The notes below the pieces were generated by a model that did no database searches, was not told the origin of the DNA, and was given only the letters and a program-made list of their open reading frames with translations. From assembly GCA_934149275.1 (NCBI GenBank), contig CAKPEG010000005.1, positions 12,558-76,557 on the forward strand: DNA of 64,000 nucleotides. The letters run 5' to 3'. Shown piece by piece: positions 6,019 through 17,500 of this stretch (positions within the stretch are counted from its first letter, which is position 1; each line of letters opens with the position of its first letter). The translations under genes were made by a program, and so were the position numbers. The DNA comes from an uncultured Clostridia bacterium (GTDB taxonomy: Bacteria > Bacillota > Clostridia > TANB77 > CAG-508).

Positions 6019-7920
6019 CTACATATTTATTACTAATCTTCCAATTTTATTTCTAATATACTTTTCAAGTTTTTCCATAAATACACTTGGTTCTATTTCT
6101 TTTTTGGCAACCATGTCTAGACCTTTTTCCCAGCTCGCTGTTAGGTCTGGGTTTAGCATGTCTGGCATTGATGCGAATACTACATCGTAGATTGCTTCTC
6201 CTTTTTCTGTTGGTGTTATTATTTGTGTTTTAGGATTTATTGCTATGTAGTTTATTCTTTCTAGTTTCTTCATTATCTCTGCTCTTGTTGCGCTTGTGCC
6301 TATTCCAGCTCCTTTTATTTGCTCTCTTAATGCTTCGTCTTCAATTAGTTTTCCTGCGTTCTCCATTGCAAGTATCATTGAACCTGAGTTGTATCTGTTT
6401 GGTGGCGATGTTTCTGCTTCTTTTGTTTCTAGTAAATGAATTGGTATTTTTTCTCCTTTTTTCAAGGCTTTTAGCACATCCATGTTGCTTTCTTTTTCTT
6501 CTGCTTCACCTTTTAGTACGTCTAAATATCCTCTGTTTACACATACTTTTTCGTTTGCATAAAATTCTTCATTTTCGATTTTTATTGTTACATTTATCTT
6601 GTTGTATTCTGCTGGTGGATAGAAAATGCTTAAAAATCTTTTCACAATTAGTATGTACACATTCTTTTTTAAGTCTGATAATGCATCATAATTTTCAAAT
6701 CCTTGTCCTGTTGGTATTATTGCATAGTGGTCTGTTATTTTTGCATCGTTTACATATTTTGTTTTGGTTAAGTCTGTTGAATATTTTTCTGCTGACATTT
6801 TGGCTAATATTTCTTGTACTTCTGGGTTTTTAAATCCTTTTGCTATTCCGTTTAAGTTCTTTGTAATTACTTTTGCTATTGCTGTTGATAGCACTCTTGC
6901 ATCAGTTCTTGGGTATGTTACTAGTTTCTTTTCGTATAATTCTTGAATTATTTCTAGTGTTTGGTCTGGCTTGATTTTGAATCTTTTTGTACATTCATTT
7001 TGAACTTCTGCTAGGTTGAATAATAGTGGTGGATTTTCTTTTTGTTTTGATTTTTTTACGTTTTCAATTATTGCTTCTTTATCTTTTATTGAATCTATGA
7101 ATTTATTTGCTATTTCTTGTTTTTTGAATCCTGTTTCGTTATATAGGTGTGGTGATTCAAACATTTTTGATTTTTCTGTCGATTTCCATTCTGCTCTAAA
7201 AAAGCTTTCTTCACCAAATTCTCCCGATATTTTATAATACTTAGTTTTCTTAAAGTTTCTAATTTCTCTTTCTCTTGATACTACCATTCCTAAAACGCAT
7301 GTCATTACTCTGCCTACTGCAATTGAAACTCTTTCTTCTTTTATTTGGTTTGCTACTCTTCTTCCGAAGATTATTGATAATAATCTTGAAAAATTAATTC
7401 CAATTAGGTAGTCTTCTTTTGCTCTTAAATATGCTGAGTCTGCTAAGCTGTCGTAATATGATTGGTCTTTTGCTTCTCTGATTCCTTTTAAAATTTCTTC
7501 TTCTGTTTGTGAATCTATCCATACCCTTTTTATTTGTGCGCTTGGATTTGGATGTGCCATCATTAGTACTAGTCTTTGGATGTATTCTCCTTCTCTTCCA
7601 GAGTCACCTGCGTTATATATTTCTGAAACATCTTCTCTTTTCATTAAACTTTCTATTACGTTAAACTGGTTCTGTACTTGTGGAATTATTTCATATTTCC
7701 ATTCTTTTGGAATAAATGGTAATGTGTCTAGTCTCCATTTTTTTAGGTTTTCGTCATATTTTTCTGGGTATGACATTGTTACTAAATGACCTACACACCA
7801 TGTTATTATCCATTCGTCTGATTCAAGATATCCATTTTTTCTTGTTGTATTAATTTTAAGTGCTTTGGCGAATTCCATTGCTACACTTGGTTTTTCTGTT
7901 ACTAATAATTTTTTAGCCAT
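6019..7920 (-). CDS. topB: DNA topoisomerase III (type IA)
   Basis: A 633-residue type IA topoisomerase that passes single strands to decatenate and relax DNA. The N-terminal Toprim domain starts KKLLVTEKPSVA, with the acidic cluster in AGDSGREGE (Asp106, Glu110, Glu112). The catalytic tyrosine is in LVTYPRTDAR (Tyr336 with Arg338). The motif GAGIGTSATRAEIMKKLE in the C-terminal half is the TopB domain II/IV motif. It stops soon after the toroidal domain and lacks the C-terminal zinc-finger extension of longer homologues, which fits the shorter clostridial TopB forms. It stands alone between two repeat-rich intergenic regions. TopB genes are often found on or near mobile DNA, but this one looks like a normal full-length gene. 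Confidence 0.95.
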   Translation of the reverse strand: MAKKLLVTEKPSVAMEFAKALKINTTRKNGYLESDEWIITWCVGHLVTMSYPEKYDENLKKWRLDTLPFIPKEWKYEIIPQVQNQFNVIESLMKREDVSEIYNAGDSGREGEYIQRLVLMMAHPNPSAQIKRVWIDSQTEEEILKGIREAKDQSYYDSLADSAYLRAKEDYLIGINFSRLLSIIFGRRVANQIKEERVSIAVGRVMTCVLGMVVSREREIRNFKKTKYYKISGEFGEESFFRAEWKSTEKSKMFESPHLYNETGFKKQEIANKFIDSIKDKEAIIENVKKSKQKENPPLLFNLAEVQNECTKRFKIKPDQTLEIIQELYEKKLVTYPRTDARVLSTAIAKVITKNLNGIAKGFKNPEVQEILAKMSAEKYSTDLTKTKYVNDAKITDHYAIIPTGQGFENYDALSDLKKNVYILIVKRFLSIFYPPAEYNKINVTIKIENEEFYANEKVCVNRGYLDVLKGEAEEKESNMDVLKALKKGEKIPIHLLETKEAETSPPNRYNSGSMILAMENAGKLIEDEALREQIKGAGIGTSATRAEIMKKLERINYIAINPKTQIITPTEKGEAIYDVVFASMPDMLNPDLTASWEKGLDMVAKKEIEPSVFMEKLEKYIRNKIGRLVINM

Positions 7921-8022
7921 TTACTAACTTCCTCTCTTTTTTTCGTGATTATTATTATATAACAAAACTTTGTAGAACTAAAGCACTTTTATTTATTTTC
8001 TGTTTTTATCTATTAGTGTATA

Positions 8023-8139
8023 AAAAATATATTCAAATTTAGTGACGCGCAGTTTGGAAGTTTTTACCTAACCGACTAAACGTAGTTTAACGGGCGGTAA
8101 AATCTTCCCAGCAAGGAACTAAAGTTTGAATATATTTTT
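8023..8139 (+). repeat. R1 element, copy B
   Basis: Terminal inverted repeat AAAAATATATTCAAA (8023-8037) with its complement at 8125-8139. These arms are unrelated in sequence to those of copies A, D and E, yet pair perfectly. The core GACGCGCAGTTTG ... GCAAGGAAC is conserved. Inner stems pair as GGAAG/CTTCC and CCG/CGG, replacing different pairs in other copies. It is followed 13 bases later by an R2 element. The 7921-8382 gap is otherwise empty. Confidence 0.85.
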
Positions 8140-8151
8140 ATTTCAGAAGCA

Positions 8152-8325
8152 AAAAGAAAAATACATATTACATTTTTGAATCACCGCGCAGGGACCAAAC
8201 GAGCGAAGCGAGTTCGATTGAAGCATTCTACCCGGTTTGAAAATAGAAATAATAAATTTCTATTTTCAAGAACCGAAGAATGCAGGGCAGCAAGGTGTGA
8301 GAAAATTAATATGTATTTTTCTTTT
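8152..8325 (+). repeat. R2 element, copy B
   Basis: A 174-bp element whose 19-bp ends (8152-8170 and 8307-8325) are perfect inverted repeats around ATACATATTA. The core has ATCACCGCGCAGGGACC near one end and AGCAAGGTGTGA near the other. An apical hairpin is built on TTGAAAATAGAAAT / ATTTCTATTTTCAA and a GCATTC/GAATGC pair encloses it. It lies just downstream of R1 copy B. Confidence 0.85.
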
Positions 8326-8343
8326 ATTTTTGCAATAAGGCAT

Positions 8344-8372
8344 AAAAAAACAACCCTATAAAAGAGTTGTTT
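8344..8372 (-). terminator. Terminator of the cohesin gene
   Basis: Hairpin arms AAACAACCCT (8348-8357) and AGAGTTGTTT (8363-8372) pair with one mismatch. On the minus strand it is followed by a seven-T run. It lies just after the stop codon at 8383. Confidence 0.75.
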
Positions 8373-8382
8373 CTTTACTTTA

Positions 8383-9162
8383 TTATTTTCCTATTTTTTT
8401 ATAATTTACAAATGATATTATACCTAGTGTTAATACTGCTAACATTAGTGGAATAATGTAGCTTGATGCACCAGTATATGGCATATCTTCATTATTTACT
8501 GTTGTTGTATTTGATTCTTTTGATACTGTATTTGCTACTGAATTATTTGAAACTGAATTTCTTGATGTATTGTTATTTGTTTGATTTCTTGATGTGTTGC
8601 TATTTGTATTACTGTTTGTATTGTTTGAAGGAGTATTGTTATTGTTATTATTGTTGTTATTATTTCCTCCTGTTATTGATGTTCCAATTGTGATATTTGT
8701 TGAAATATCTGATATTGTAACTGGATCATCTAATGTAGAGTTTGCACCTGATATTGAAACAAGTTGTATTGCAGCATTTGTAGCTGTTGTGCTATCTTTT
8801 ACTTTGAAAGTAAATGTTGCAATTTCTGTATCAGCTGTGACTGTGTTTACGTTATCTATCTCTAATTTTTTACTATCTTCATTATATGTAGCAGTCCAAT
8901 CATTTAAGCCTTTAACGTCTGAGCTACTAAGTGATAATATGTCTGTATCAAATTTTAATGTTCCTACTATTCCATTTATTCCACCTTGAACATTAATTCC
9001 TGAAAGTTTAAGCGTTACTTTAACTTCAGAACCTTTTGAAACTTTTGTATTGTTTGGTGTTAATGATGCTGAGTAAGAACCTGCAGCAAATGATTTACCA
9101 ATCATTAATGCCATTACTGTCAAAATAGTCAATAATGTGATTACAATTTTTTTTCTTTTCAT
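8383..9162 (-). CDS. Sortase-anchored cohesin-domain protein
   Basis: A 259-residue exported protein. Residues 1-26 are a signal peptide (ending SFAAG). Residues about 30-160 form a cohesin domain, with the typical opening VSKGSEVKVTLKLSG, the GTLKFDTDILSL strand and the closing IATFTFKVK. Next comes an Asn/Ser/Thr-rich linker including a ten-Asn run. The end is a sorting signal: MPYTG at 227-231 (variant of LPXTG), a hydrophobic segment and a basic tail. Cohesins bind dockerins, and the gene directly upstream (9250-11310) ends in a dockerin, so the pair probably forms a surface complex. The 87-base gap and common strand suggest an operon ending at the terminator at 8344-8372. One cohesin only, so this is an anchor rather than a scaffoldin. 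Confidence 0.88.
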   Translation of the reverse strand: MKRKKIVITLLTILTVMALMIGKSFAAGSYSASLTPNNTKVSKGSEVKVTLKLSGINVQGGINGIVGTLKFDTDILSLSSSDVKGLNDWTATYNEDSKKLEIDNVNTVTADTEIATFTFKVKDSTTATNAAIQLVSISGANSTLDDPVTISDISTNITIGTSITGGNNNNNNNNNNTPSNNTNSNTNSNTSRNQTNNNTSRNSVSNNSVANTVSKESNTTTVNNEDMPYTGASSYIIPLMLAVLTLGIISFVNYKKIGK

Positions 9163-9249
9163 TCAAATTTCTCCTTTTCATACAACATTATAACGTCTTT
9201 TCCACATTACGTCAACCCTTTTTTATTATTTGTAAATTTTTGTTATATC

Positions 9250-11310
9250 TTATTGAACGCATAGAACTCTTAGTTTTAGTAGGTCTACGATATCTACTTT
9301 GCCGTTTCCATTAATATCTGCCGCTTCTAAATTTGCTCCTGTTAATATTGAACCCTTTAATTCTACTAAATGTGCTCTCATTTTGGTTATGTCTAATGCT
9401 CTTGCATATTCATCTGTTCCTGAGCCTGATATATCTGAAACAACAGAAATAATATATTCTTTTGTTCCTACTTTTACTTTATAGCCTGTTCTTACTAAAT
9501 TGTTTTTAACTTCATTTCCGTTTTTATCTACTATTGTGTATGTTCCTTCTACAGTTATTGCATTTTTAAATTGTGCAATTGTTGTATTTACTGGTACTCT
9601 TGTTATTATATTATTTTTTATTTTATATTCTGTTGATGTTAGTGTACCATCTGATGGAGTTGGTGTTGGTGTTGGTGCATTTTCTTGTTTTGTGTATGCT
9701 CTTATTCCTCCATTTAAATAAACTGATTGATATTTTAAATCTTGGAATGAATATGTTGATTGTGTATAATCAAATGCTCCTGTATTGCTGTCTGTATAAA
9801 CTAAATAACTCTCTCCTTGATTTACTGTTGCATAATCATATGTGCTTCCTAATGAAACGAAATCGTTTTTAGGCATTTCTATTGGTATGCTTGCATCTCC
9901 GCTTTCTGATATGTATGTTACGCATATTGCGAATTTATCTTTTGTTAAATTTATATTACTTAAATCTACTGATGTGTATCCATATGTTAAATCTACATTT
10001 TCTTTTAATAGTTTGAAACTTACTGGGTATCCTTTTTGTCCAAATGTTTCTGTATAATATACGTTTGCTTTTTGGGCTCTAAATGAAGGTATACCTATTT
10101 GTAATAATTCTTCTGAATCTTGTGTTGTTCTATTAAAAACATTAACTACAGATGCTGTTGTTCCTGATAGTGTATATTCTGATGTACATCCTAGTTCATC
10201 ATGTAAGTATACGTTTGAATATGTTGGTGCTGATGCTTTTGTAATTCCTGTCATTGCTTGTTCTACGAAAAAGTCATCATATGAAATATATATATATCCA
10301 TCATAATAATTATCTTTTCCGTATGAGTTTAATGCTATGTATGCACCTTTGTTTCTCCATGTTCTTCCTTTTGGCATTTGAACATCATCATTGCTTGGTA
10401 AATAATTATCATCCCAACCAACAATTAATACTGCATGGTTTGGTGTGGCTGGCTTTCCATTTATATCTATTTGTGGTATATATACGTCTTTATCTCCTTC
10501 TATTTGAAATATATTAGCCATTACACCACCATTTGTTTTTATCTGTTGTTTTATTGTATTTCTATATGTGTCTATATTTGAAATTTGGTTTGAAAATACG
10601 TCTGAACTATAATCGTATTGATTATAATATTCTATTTCTCCTGTTGTTAATACTCTTTTAAATACTGATGGGAATACTATGTAATTATTTAAGTTCTCTT
10701 GTACACCATTTTGTGTTTTCAATTCAGAATAATTTATTCCTGTAACTGCTCCTGATGATGGCATATCTGATTCAAGAACTGGTCCGTTTCCACTAACACT
10801 ATAATTGAACGCCATTGCTGAAGTTCCTCCTTCGGCAGTTTGTGCGTTTCTGTTATATACTCCTGATGTTAGTGTTTGGTCTTTGAATACATTGTTTGAT
10901 GAATAGTTAATATGTCTTGCTGAGTATTCTTTTCCTTGCAAACTTGAATTTGTTGCATAGTTGTATGCTTCATATGCTGAAACAATTGCATTTGCCCAAC
11001 ATTCGTAGGTGTCTTTCCCACTTGATTCTTGATTTTTTACTGTTAATTTTGATTTAAATGACGGAATGTATGATGTTGGTAGACTTGCTCCTATTTTACT
11101 GTCTGCAATTTTAGAAAATAATGAACCTAATAATTTTGTTCCTGATGTCAGTTCTGTTTTTGATTCATACATAATGTTCATTTGTTTTCCATCATTGGTT
11201 ATGATTTGATTAATTTTTGCTGAATCAGTTATTTGAGCTGCTTTTGCACTACTGTGTATTGACAGTAATGTTATTCCAGCTAAAACACCTGAGAGAACTT
11301 TTTTATTCAT
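9250..11310 (-). CDS. Secreted C1-family (papain-like) cysteine peptidase with dockerin
   Basis: A 686-residue protein with a signal peptide (1-25, ending SSAKAAQ). The C1 peptidase domain carries Gln94, the nucleophile Cys104 in YECWANAI, His292 in NHAVLIVGWDD and Asn328 in ALNSYG. A beta-rich region (about 370-545) resembles the lectin-like domain often found after bacterial C1 peptidases. A Pro/Thr linker (PTPTPTP) follows. After an additional beta domain the last 60 residues form a dockerin: a canonical ADINGNGKVDIVDLLKLR repeat and a degenerate first repeat (DISGSGTDEYARALDITKMR). The dockerin should dock to the cohesin protein encoded next door. Role: extracellular protein degradation or processing held at the cell surface (inference). 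Confidence 0.92.
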   Translation of the reverse strand: MNKKVLSGVLAGITLLSIHSSAKAAQITDSAKINQIITNDGKQMNIMYESKTELTSGTKLLGSLFSKIADSKIGASLPTSYIPSFKSKLTVKNQESSGKDTYECWANAIVSAYEAYNYATNSSLQGKEYSARHINYSSNNVFKDQTLTSGVYNRNAQTAEGGTSAMAFNYSVSGNGPVLESDMPSSGAVTGINYSELKTQNGVQENLNNYIVFPSVFKRVLTTGEIEYYNQYDYSSDVFSNQISNIDTYRNTIKQQIKTNGGVMANIFQIEGDKDVYIPQIDINGKPATPNHAVLIVGWDDNYLPSNDDVQMPKGRTWRNKGAYIALNSYGKDNYYDGYIYISYDDFFVEQAMTGITKASAPTYSNVYLHDELGCTSEYTLSGTTASVVNVFNRTTQDSEELLQIGIPSFRAQKANVYYTETFGQKGYPVSFKLLKENVDLTYGYTSVDLSNINLTKDKFAICVTYISESGDASIPIEMPKNDFVSLGSTYDYATVNQGESYLVYTDSNTGAFDYTQSTYSFQDLKYQSVYLNGGIRAYTKQENAPTPTPTPSDGTLTSTEYKIKNNIITRVPVNTTIAQFKNAITVEGTYTIVDKNGNEVKNNLVRTGYKVKVGTKEYIISVVSDISGSGTDEYARALDITKMRAHLVELKGSILTGANLEAADINGNGKVDIVDLLKLRVLCVQ

Positions 11311-11384
11311 ATTATCCTGCTCCTTATATATAAAATATTTTTATTCTTTTTCTTGATTGTATTTATATATTAAAAAAGTTTTTG

Positions 11385-11548
11385 AGCTTTTATTGAACAA
11401 AAGCGAAAAGCGATATTTTTAACATTTGTACTCATTATAGCTTTTATAAGTTCGCGTCTTTATTCGTGTGTGAACTTTGCAATGCAATTTTCTTCGCGTT
11501 TTATTTTTATATTATAGGAAGTTCAATGAACTTTCCTATAATATAAAA
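11385..11548 (+). repeat. R3 element, copy a
   Basis: A copy of a third dispersed family of about 110-165 bp. It has a moderately conserved body (AAGTTCGCGTCTTTATTCGTG, then TTTGCAA) and ends in a long A+T-rich hairpin, here 11505-11525 paired with 11527-11548 (core ATTATAGGAA / TTCCTATAAT). It fills most of the 11311-11552 gap. The left boundary is uncertain. Confidence 0.6.
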
Positions 11549-11552
11549 TATT

Positions 11553-14500
11553 TTATTCCTCATCTTCTTGTATTTTCTTTTGTTTTATTCCAAATGCTAT
11601 TCCCATTGCTCCCATTGCAATTACTAAAATTGTTAATGGGACAATATTATTTTTAATATATGTTCGTATTGCTATACCTGTTGGTGCTATTACTGTTACA
11701 TATTCTGGTGACCATGCATCGTTTTCAGGATATTTTGTCCAATTCTTTGATTCTTTTTCCCAATTTGCTGTTTGATTTTTCCAGTAATCTTTACTGTTGT
11801 ATCCTGCTTTCCACATTCCTTGTTTTGTTGAAATTACCATTGCGTTTCCTGGAACTGAGTTTATGTCTCTTCTACCTGTTGAGTTCGAATATACTAGTAC
11901 TTCTGCTAGGTTGTCTATTCTCATTTGGTTTGCATCAGTTCCTGACGCAGCCTCTTTTCTAGCCGTTATACGAATTTCTGAATAGAATTCGTCACTGTCT
12001 TCTCCTACATAATTCTTTGGTTTTAATTCTTTTGTTAATGTACTGTTGTACTTACTTCTTGTTTTTTTATTGTCTTTATATTCAACTCTTCCTGTTGTTT
12101 CACAGTTTTCTGTTCCTCCGTTTGGAGTTGGTATTTCTTTTAATGCTTGTAATCTTTCATTATAGCTTATTGCTATATTTGATCTTGTTTCTGTTATAAA
12201 TGATCTGTCTTTTTCATCGTAAATATTTGTTTTTCCATTAACTACTCTGTATGCTGTTTTATCTATTAATCCGTTTAATGAAGGATTGTATCCATCTGCT
12301 TTTAAATCTGATGTTGTCCATGATGCATTGGCAACCGAAGTATCATTTTCAAGGCTAGCATCTATATCAATATAGTCTACAAGTTGGTCTACTGTTGTTG
12401 TTACTAACTTGTCTCCTTCATATGTAATATCTACTGGTTCTAGTGAACTATTATTGTTTGTATATTTGCTTATTGTATATGTTGCTGGTTCTTCTTTAAT
12501 TCTGTTTTCATAATAGAATCTACCAACATATTTACCATATTCAAGGATCTGTGGTTTTATTGTACTTGTATTGTATTTTGTATCTGTTTTTTGTAACATG
12601 TTTCCTCTGTATTCGTTATACTCGTTTGCTCTGTTTACAATTTCTTCGCTTCTGTATAATCCTGCTAAATCTCCTGTAAAGTCTGCTTCTGAATTATTAA
12701 GAAGTTTCATTTTATATTGAATGCGTAATGTTATATCGTTTAGGTAATCATCTTCTATTGATAATGCATAGAATCCTTGTTGATATAGTCCTGCTGTTGA
12801 TGATTTACTATGTGGTACATATGCTATTTTATCAAGTCCTGCTGCATTTGTGTCTGTTTTTATAATTTCTCCAAATTCGTCTAATGTTGCATTTAATATT
12901 ACTTCACCTGATTTTAATACTTGAATATTTTCAATGTATTTTTCTAATGCTATATCTGTTTTGGCTCTTTCTTCCAAACCAAGGTTAATATTTTTTATTG
13001 AATATTTATGTTCTTGTATTGATTCATCCTGTTCTGCTTGATTTTTCTTTGCATCTGGTTCAAATTTTTCGCCGTTTTCTCTGCTCATTAGTGGTCTATC
13101 TGATGTGTGCGTGTCTATTTCTGAATCCTTGGCTATTTCCATTTTCTTTGGATCTTCTATTTCTATTTGCATTATTGGTGTTTCTGCATACATTTTTGTT
13201 GCATCTATAAATTTTCCGTTTGATGCCTCTCTATCTCTTAGTATTTGTCCTCTATCGTTTTCAATTGTTCTTGAGTATGCATCTACTATCATTCTTCTTG
13301 ATTCATTGTCTCTTGCTGTTGATATTTTTAAATCGCTAATGTCTGTTCCATCAATTGTTGTTTTTCCTGTTAAGTCTAAATATTTATCATTTAAATGTTC
13401 TATTCCAGATTTCTCTGATAGATCTCCCATGAATTTAGTGTTTTCGTAGTCTTGACCATTATATTTTATAGTATCTATTGTTGCTTGTTGTGATTCTGCA
13501 TTTTCGTTGCTTGAATATTTTACGTCTTGTGAATCAGCTTTTGTTCCATAGTCAAATCTTAAAACATAATCTCCTGGTAGGAATCCATAGATGTAGTAGT
13601 TTCCGTTTCCTGAATCTGAATCTGAGGATTCAACTTCGCTTGTTCCTGATTTTCCTCCTGTTATTGTGTATGCTTCTTTGCTACTGTCATTGTAATTGTA
13701 ATATTCTTGTGGTACTTTATAATAGTAGTCATAATTATCATATTCTGTATTGTATGAACCGTCTTGTCCCAAGTTTATTACTTCATACATTGTTATTCCT
13801 ACATTAGGTATTAATTTATCATCAGTACCTTCATTGTAATATCCATTACCTGTTGAGATATTATACTTTCCACTTTTCTGGTCTTTTGTGTCTTCCCAAA
13901 CATATCCAGACATATCTCTTTCATATGTTTCTATTTTTATATTTAATGGTATTGCTCTATCTGTATCGTCTTCATATTTTGTTGTGTCTTTTGTGTTAGA
14001 ACCTTTTGATCTTTTAATGTTATTTGGTGCTGAGTCTTTATCAACTCTTCCTGAAATCCATCCGCTTCTGTATGCTCTATAATATCTTGAATTATAATCT
14101 TTTGTACTATAGTATGTTGAATAATTTGAAATTTCAGCTATGTTTTCTTTATCTCCAAGCATTGCTTTTCTTTCTTTAAGTGGATTTTCTAATTTTTCAT
14201 CCTGTTTCATTTTTTCATATCCATCTTTGTTTACTTGATATGTTGTAAATATTTCTGCATACTGATTTGGTTTTACTTTCATTTTTGTTAAATACTTGGT
14301 TGTTGATACTTTTAGATTCTGTTCTTCTTCTAGAGTAGCATTATTTTTTAGTGTCCATTTAACAGCTCCGCAGTCTACTCCATCAACTTTTCCTGATAAG
14401 TTTTTCTCTTTTGTTTCTTGCCATTGATTATTTACTGCTGCATTTTTTGTATTCATAATTCTATAGTATGGTGCATCTGCAATTACTTCCTGGCTTCGCT

Positions 14501-17500
14501 TTGAGTTGTTGTCTACAACTGATGCTTTTACATCTTCTGATACGATTGTATATTCTTTATCATAGTAATCTGTTATTTCATTAAACTCTACATCGTTTGT
14601 ATCTGAGTTGTTGTACACTCTTACTACATATGTTACGAATACTCTTAATTCTGTTCCTTTTTTTATATCTTTTACTTCTTGAATTGCTTCTTTATATCTT
14701 GTATATGATTTGTATGCTAGGTCTGTTGAATATAATCCTAATGAATATTTTGTATATTTCTTACCATTAACCTCTTTTTTTCTTTTTTCTAATGCAAGTT
14801 TATATTCTGATGTATCCAAATCTCCAAGTACATTGTATTGTTTTGTTATTTTTTGTTCGTTTACAATCATAGTAACTTTATATAGGTCTTTTAATGTACT
14901 CATATCTGTTTTTGGTCTTTCTTTTAGTCCTAAATTAATATGTAGCATATAATCGTCTATATATCTTCCAACTTCTTTTCCTTCTTTATTTTTTATACGT
15001 TTATTGTTCATTATATATATCCAATCTTGTGCTTTTCCATTTGCATCTGTTTCGTCTACTATTGGATATTTTATTCTGAAGTTAGTTTTGTTTACTGCCA
15101 TTTCATGTAGTTCTGTGTTATCATAATATGTTTTTGCTGTCATTCTATAACGGTCGTATGTTTGACCTGGGGTTACTTTTTGATTTCCTTTTATTTTATC
15201 AGTTTCTTTTGGCGATGCTGCTGAGTTCAGTTCTGATTTTATTTGTGCACCGCTTTTAGCTCCACGATAATTGATTTTATTATATTTTGCATTATCGTTT
15301 GCGTGTGCATTTTCTCCATTTATGTCTGTTGTATTTGTTTTTCCTTGTGTTGAATAATCATCTTTAATTTCTTGTGTACCTGTTATTTCTCCAAATGTTA
15401 TATCAAAGTTGTACCTTGTATCAACTTGTTCTACTGCCATAGAGCTGTTAACATATGAATTTGGGCTTTTTTTGTATGCACTTGCAGTTCCTTGAGCTGC
15501 ATATGTTTCTTCATCTAATACTGAAGTACTATTTGATTTTCCTAAATATGTTGTTTGTCTATATACTTGTCCATCATATTCAAACTCTATTACATAGAAT
15601 CCATTTTTTACGCTTCCTGGTGCTTCTAGTCTTCTTATTTCATAATGTCCATTTGAATTTGTATATATTGGCCATTGTATTTCTTTACCGTTGCTTTCGT
15701 GTGCTATTGCTTTTCGAACTTTTCTGCTACCTGAGTAAATATATACTGTTACACCAACATTCTTTAAAGTCTTTTCTCCGCTTTCTTTTAATCCTATGGT
15801 TAAACTTTTATTCTTTTGCGAATCTCCATCTACCCATACATCACCCGCCAGTGTTGTTGTTAAGTCTATGTTCCACCTAAACTTCGCTCGCGCTGTATCA
15901 TTTCCCTTGTTTCCATCTGCTGTATATCCATATCCTGCTTCTATTTTGTTGAAATATCTATGTGCATATTCAACTCTCATTAATTGCTGTGTAGCAATTG
16001 TTCCAACCTGTGTTGCTGTTACTGTTATTGATGCACTTTTATATCTTGGACAAGAATATGTGTAATCAAATACATAATCCTTTTCTTCATCATCCCATTT
16101 ATATCTAGCTTCTGTGTAATCACATCCTGTGTAATCTACTGCTCCGGCTGTCCATGACCATTTTTCTATATATCCTGATGAATAGTGATATGTTCCATTT
16201 GCTGTTAAGCATCTAAATTTAAATGTTAATCCACCTAATTTGTGCATTCCTTCTTTATAATCTAGTAATATATAAAATTCTTCTCCTGTATGTGGATATG
16301 CATCGTATTGGTCTGGTATATCTCCTCCTAATGAGTCTTTATTTTTTCTTTCATTTCCTTCCCATGAGAATGTCCATCCATTTCCTAATTTCAAATCTTC
16401 TACACAGTTTTTTCCATCTTTATATATTTGTACTGAAAGTTCTGGAACTCCTGTTATTCCGGCAAATTGATTTCCTTTGTTACCTGAATCAGATGCTCCA
16501 TATGAAGTTGGAGAATATACCTCCATGTATTGGAACTTAAATGGCCCTACTAAATATCTTTTTCTTGTTGCATCATATGTTACTTCGACATTATTCTTAT
16601 TTGTAAGGTCTTTTATTGTATTTTCATATACTCCATTTTTTCCATTTTTGCCATATGCTCGTATTGCTTTATGCATTTTGGCAAATAAACCTGCTTCTTT
16701 TACTAACCCTGTTGCATCTCCTGCTGAATATCCATCTGAATCAACATTCTTTCTTACTGCTACTTTATCAAGATATTTCATGAATTTTTCTCTATCTTTT
16801 AGTCTATTTTTAAAATAATCATTTATTTCTTTTATTTCTTTTTGTAATTCTGCTATTTCATCATCTATTGCTTTTATTCTTTTTTTAGCATTTCTTATAT
16901 ATTTTTGATATCTTGGAATACTTGAATTGTATTGCTTTGTTGTTTGTGGGTCTTCAATCGCTTTTATTAAGTTGTTATATCTATTTATTTGTGATTGAAG
17001 TGCACTATTTTCATTTGTTAGAATTGTTATGTCATCATTTAATCCAGTTATTCCATCTTGATATGCTTTTATGTTTGATTTCAATGTAGATATTTCTTTA
17101 TCAACTTTTTGTGTGTTTTTTCCTTGTGCTACTAATGTAGCTCTTTCATTGTTTTTTGAATTTAACTGTGCTTTCGCACTATTTATTTTATTTTGATAAT
17201 CTTTTATTTGATTTCTCTTTTTTGCTATAAGTTTATTATTTGAATCAATTTCTTCTTGTAATGCTGCAATATTATCTTTATACCCGTCTATTTTTGTTTC
17301 ATATTTATCTATTATTGTTTGCCATCTTTCAATTTTTGTATTTAAATTATTTTTTTCATCATTAAGTTTATCTATTTGTGCTTGATTATCGTCTATAATC
17401 GCTTGCTTTGCTGCTTTTTCTTGTTTATCACTTAACGTAGGATCGTTATCGAAAACGCTTTGTTTTCCTGAATTTGCTGCTACCGCTGCTTCATTTCTAT

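Noticed and set aside
8152..8325. R2 considered as a tRNA, riboswitch or CRISPR repeat
   Set aside because: No cloverleaf or known riboswitch core is recognisable, it is not placed consistently upstream of genes, and copies are dispersed rather than arrayed.
8594..8989. Plus-strand open frames lying across the cohesin and other surface genes
   Set aside because: They are antisense shadows of clear protein domains on the minus strand, have no ribosome binding site and show only low-complexity hydrophobic composition. The same holds for the long frames opposite topB, smc, pcrA and the M23 genes.
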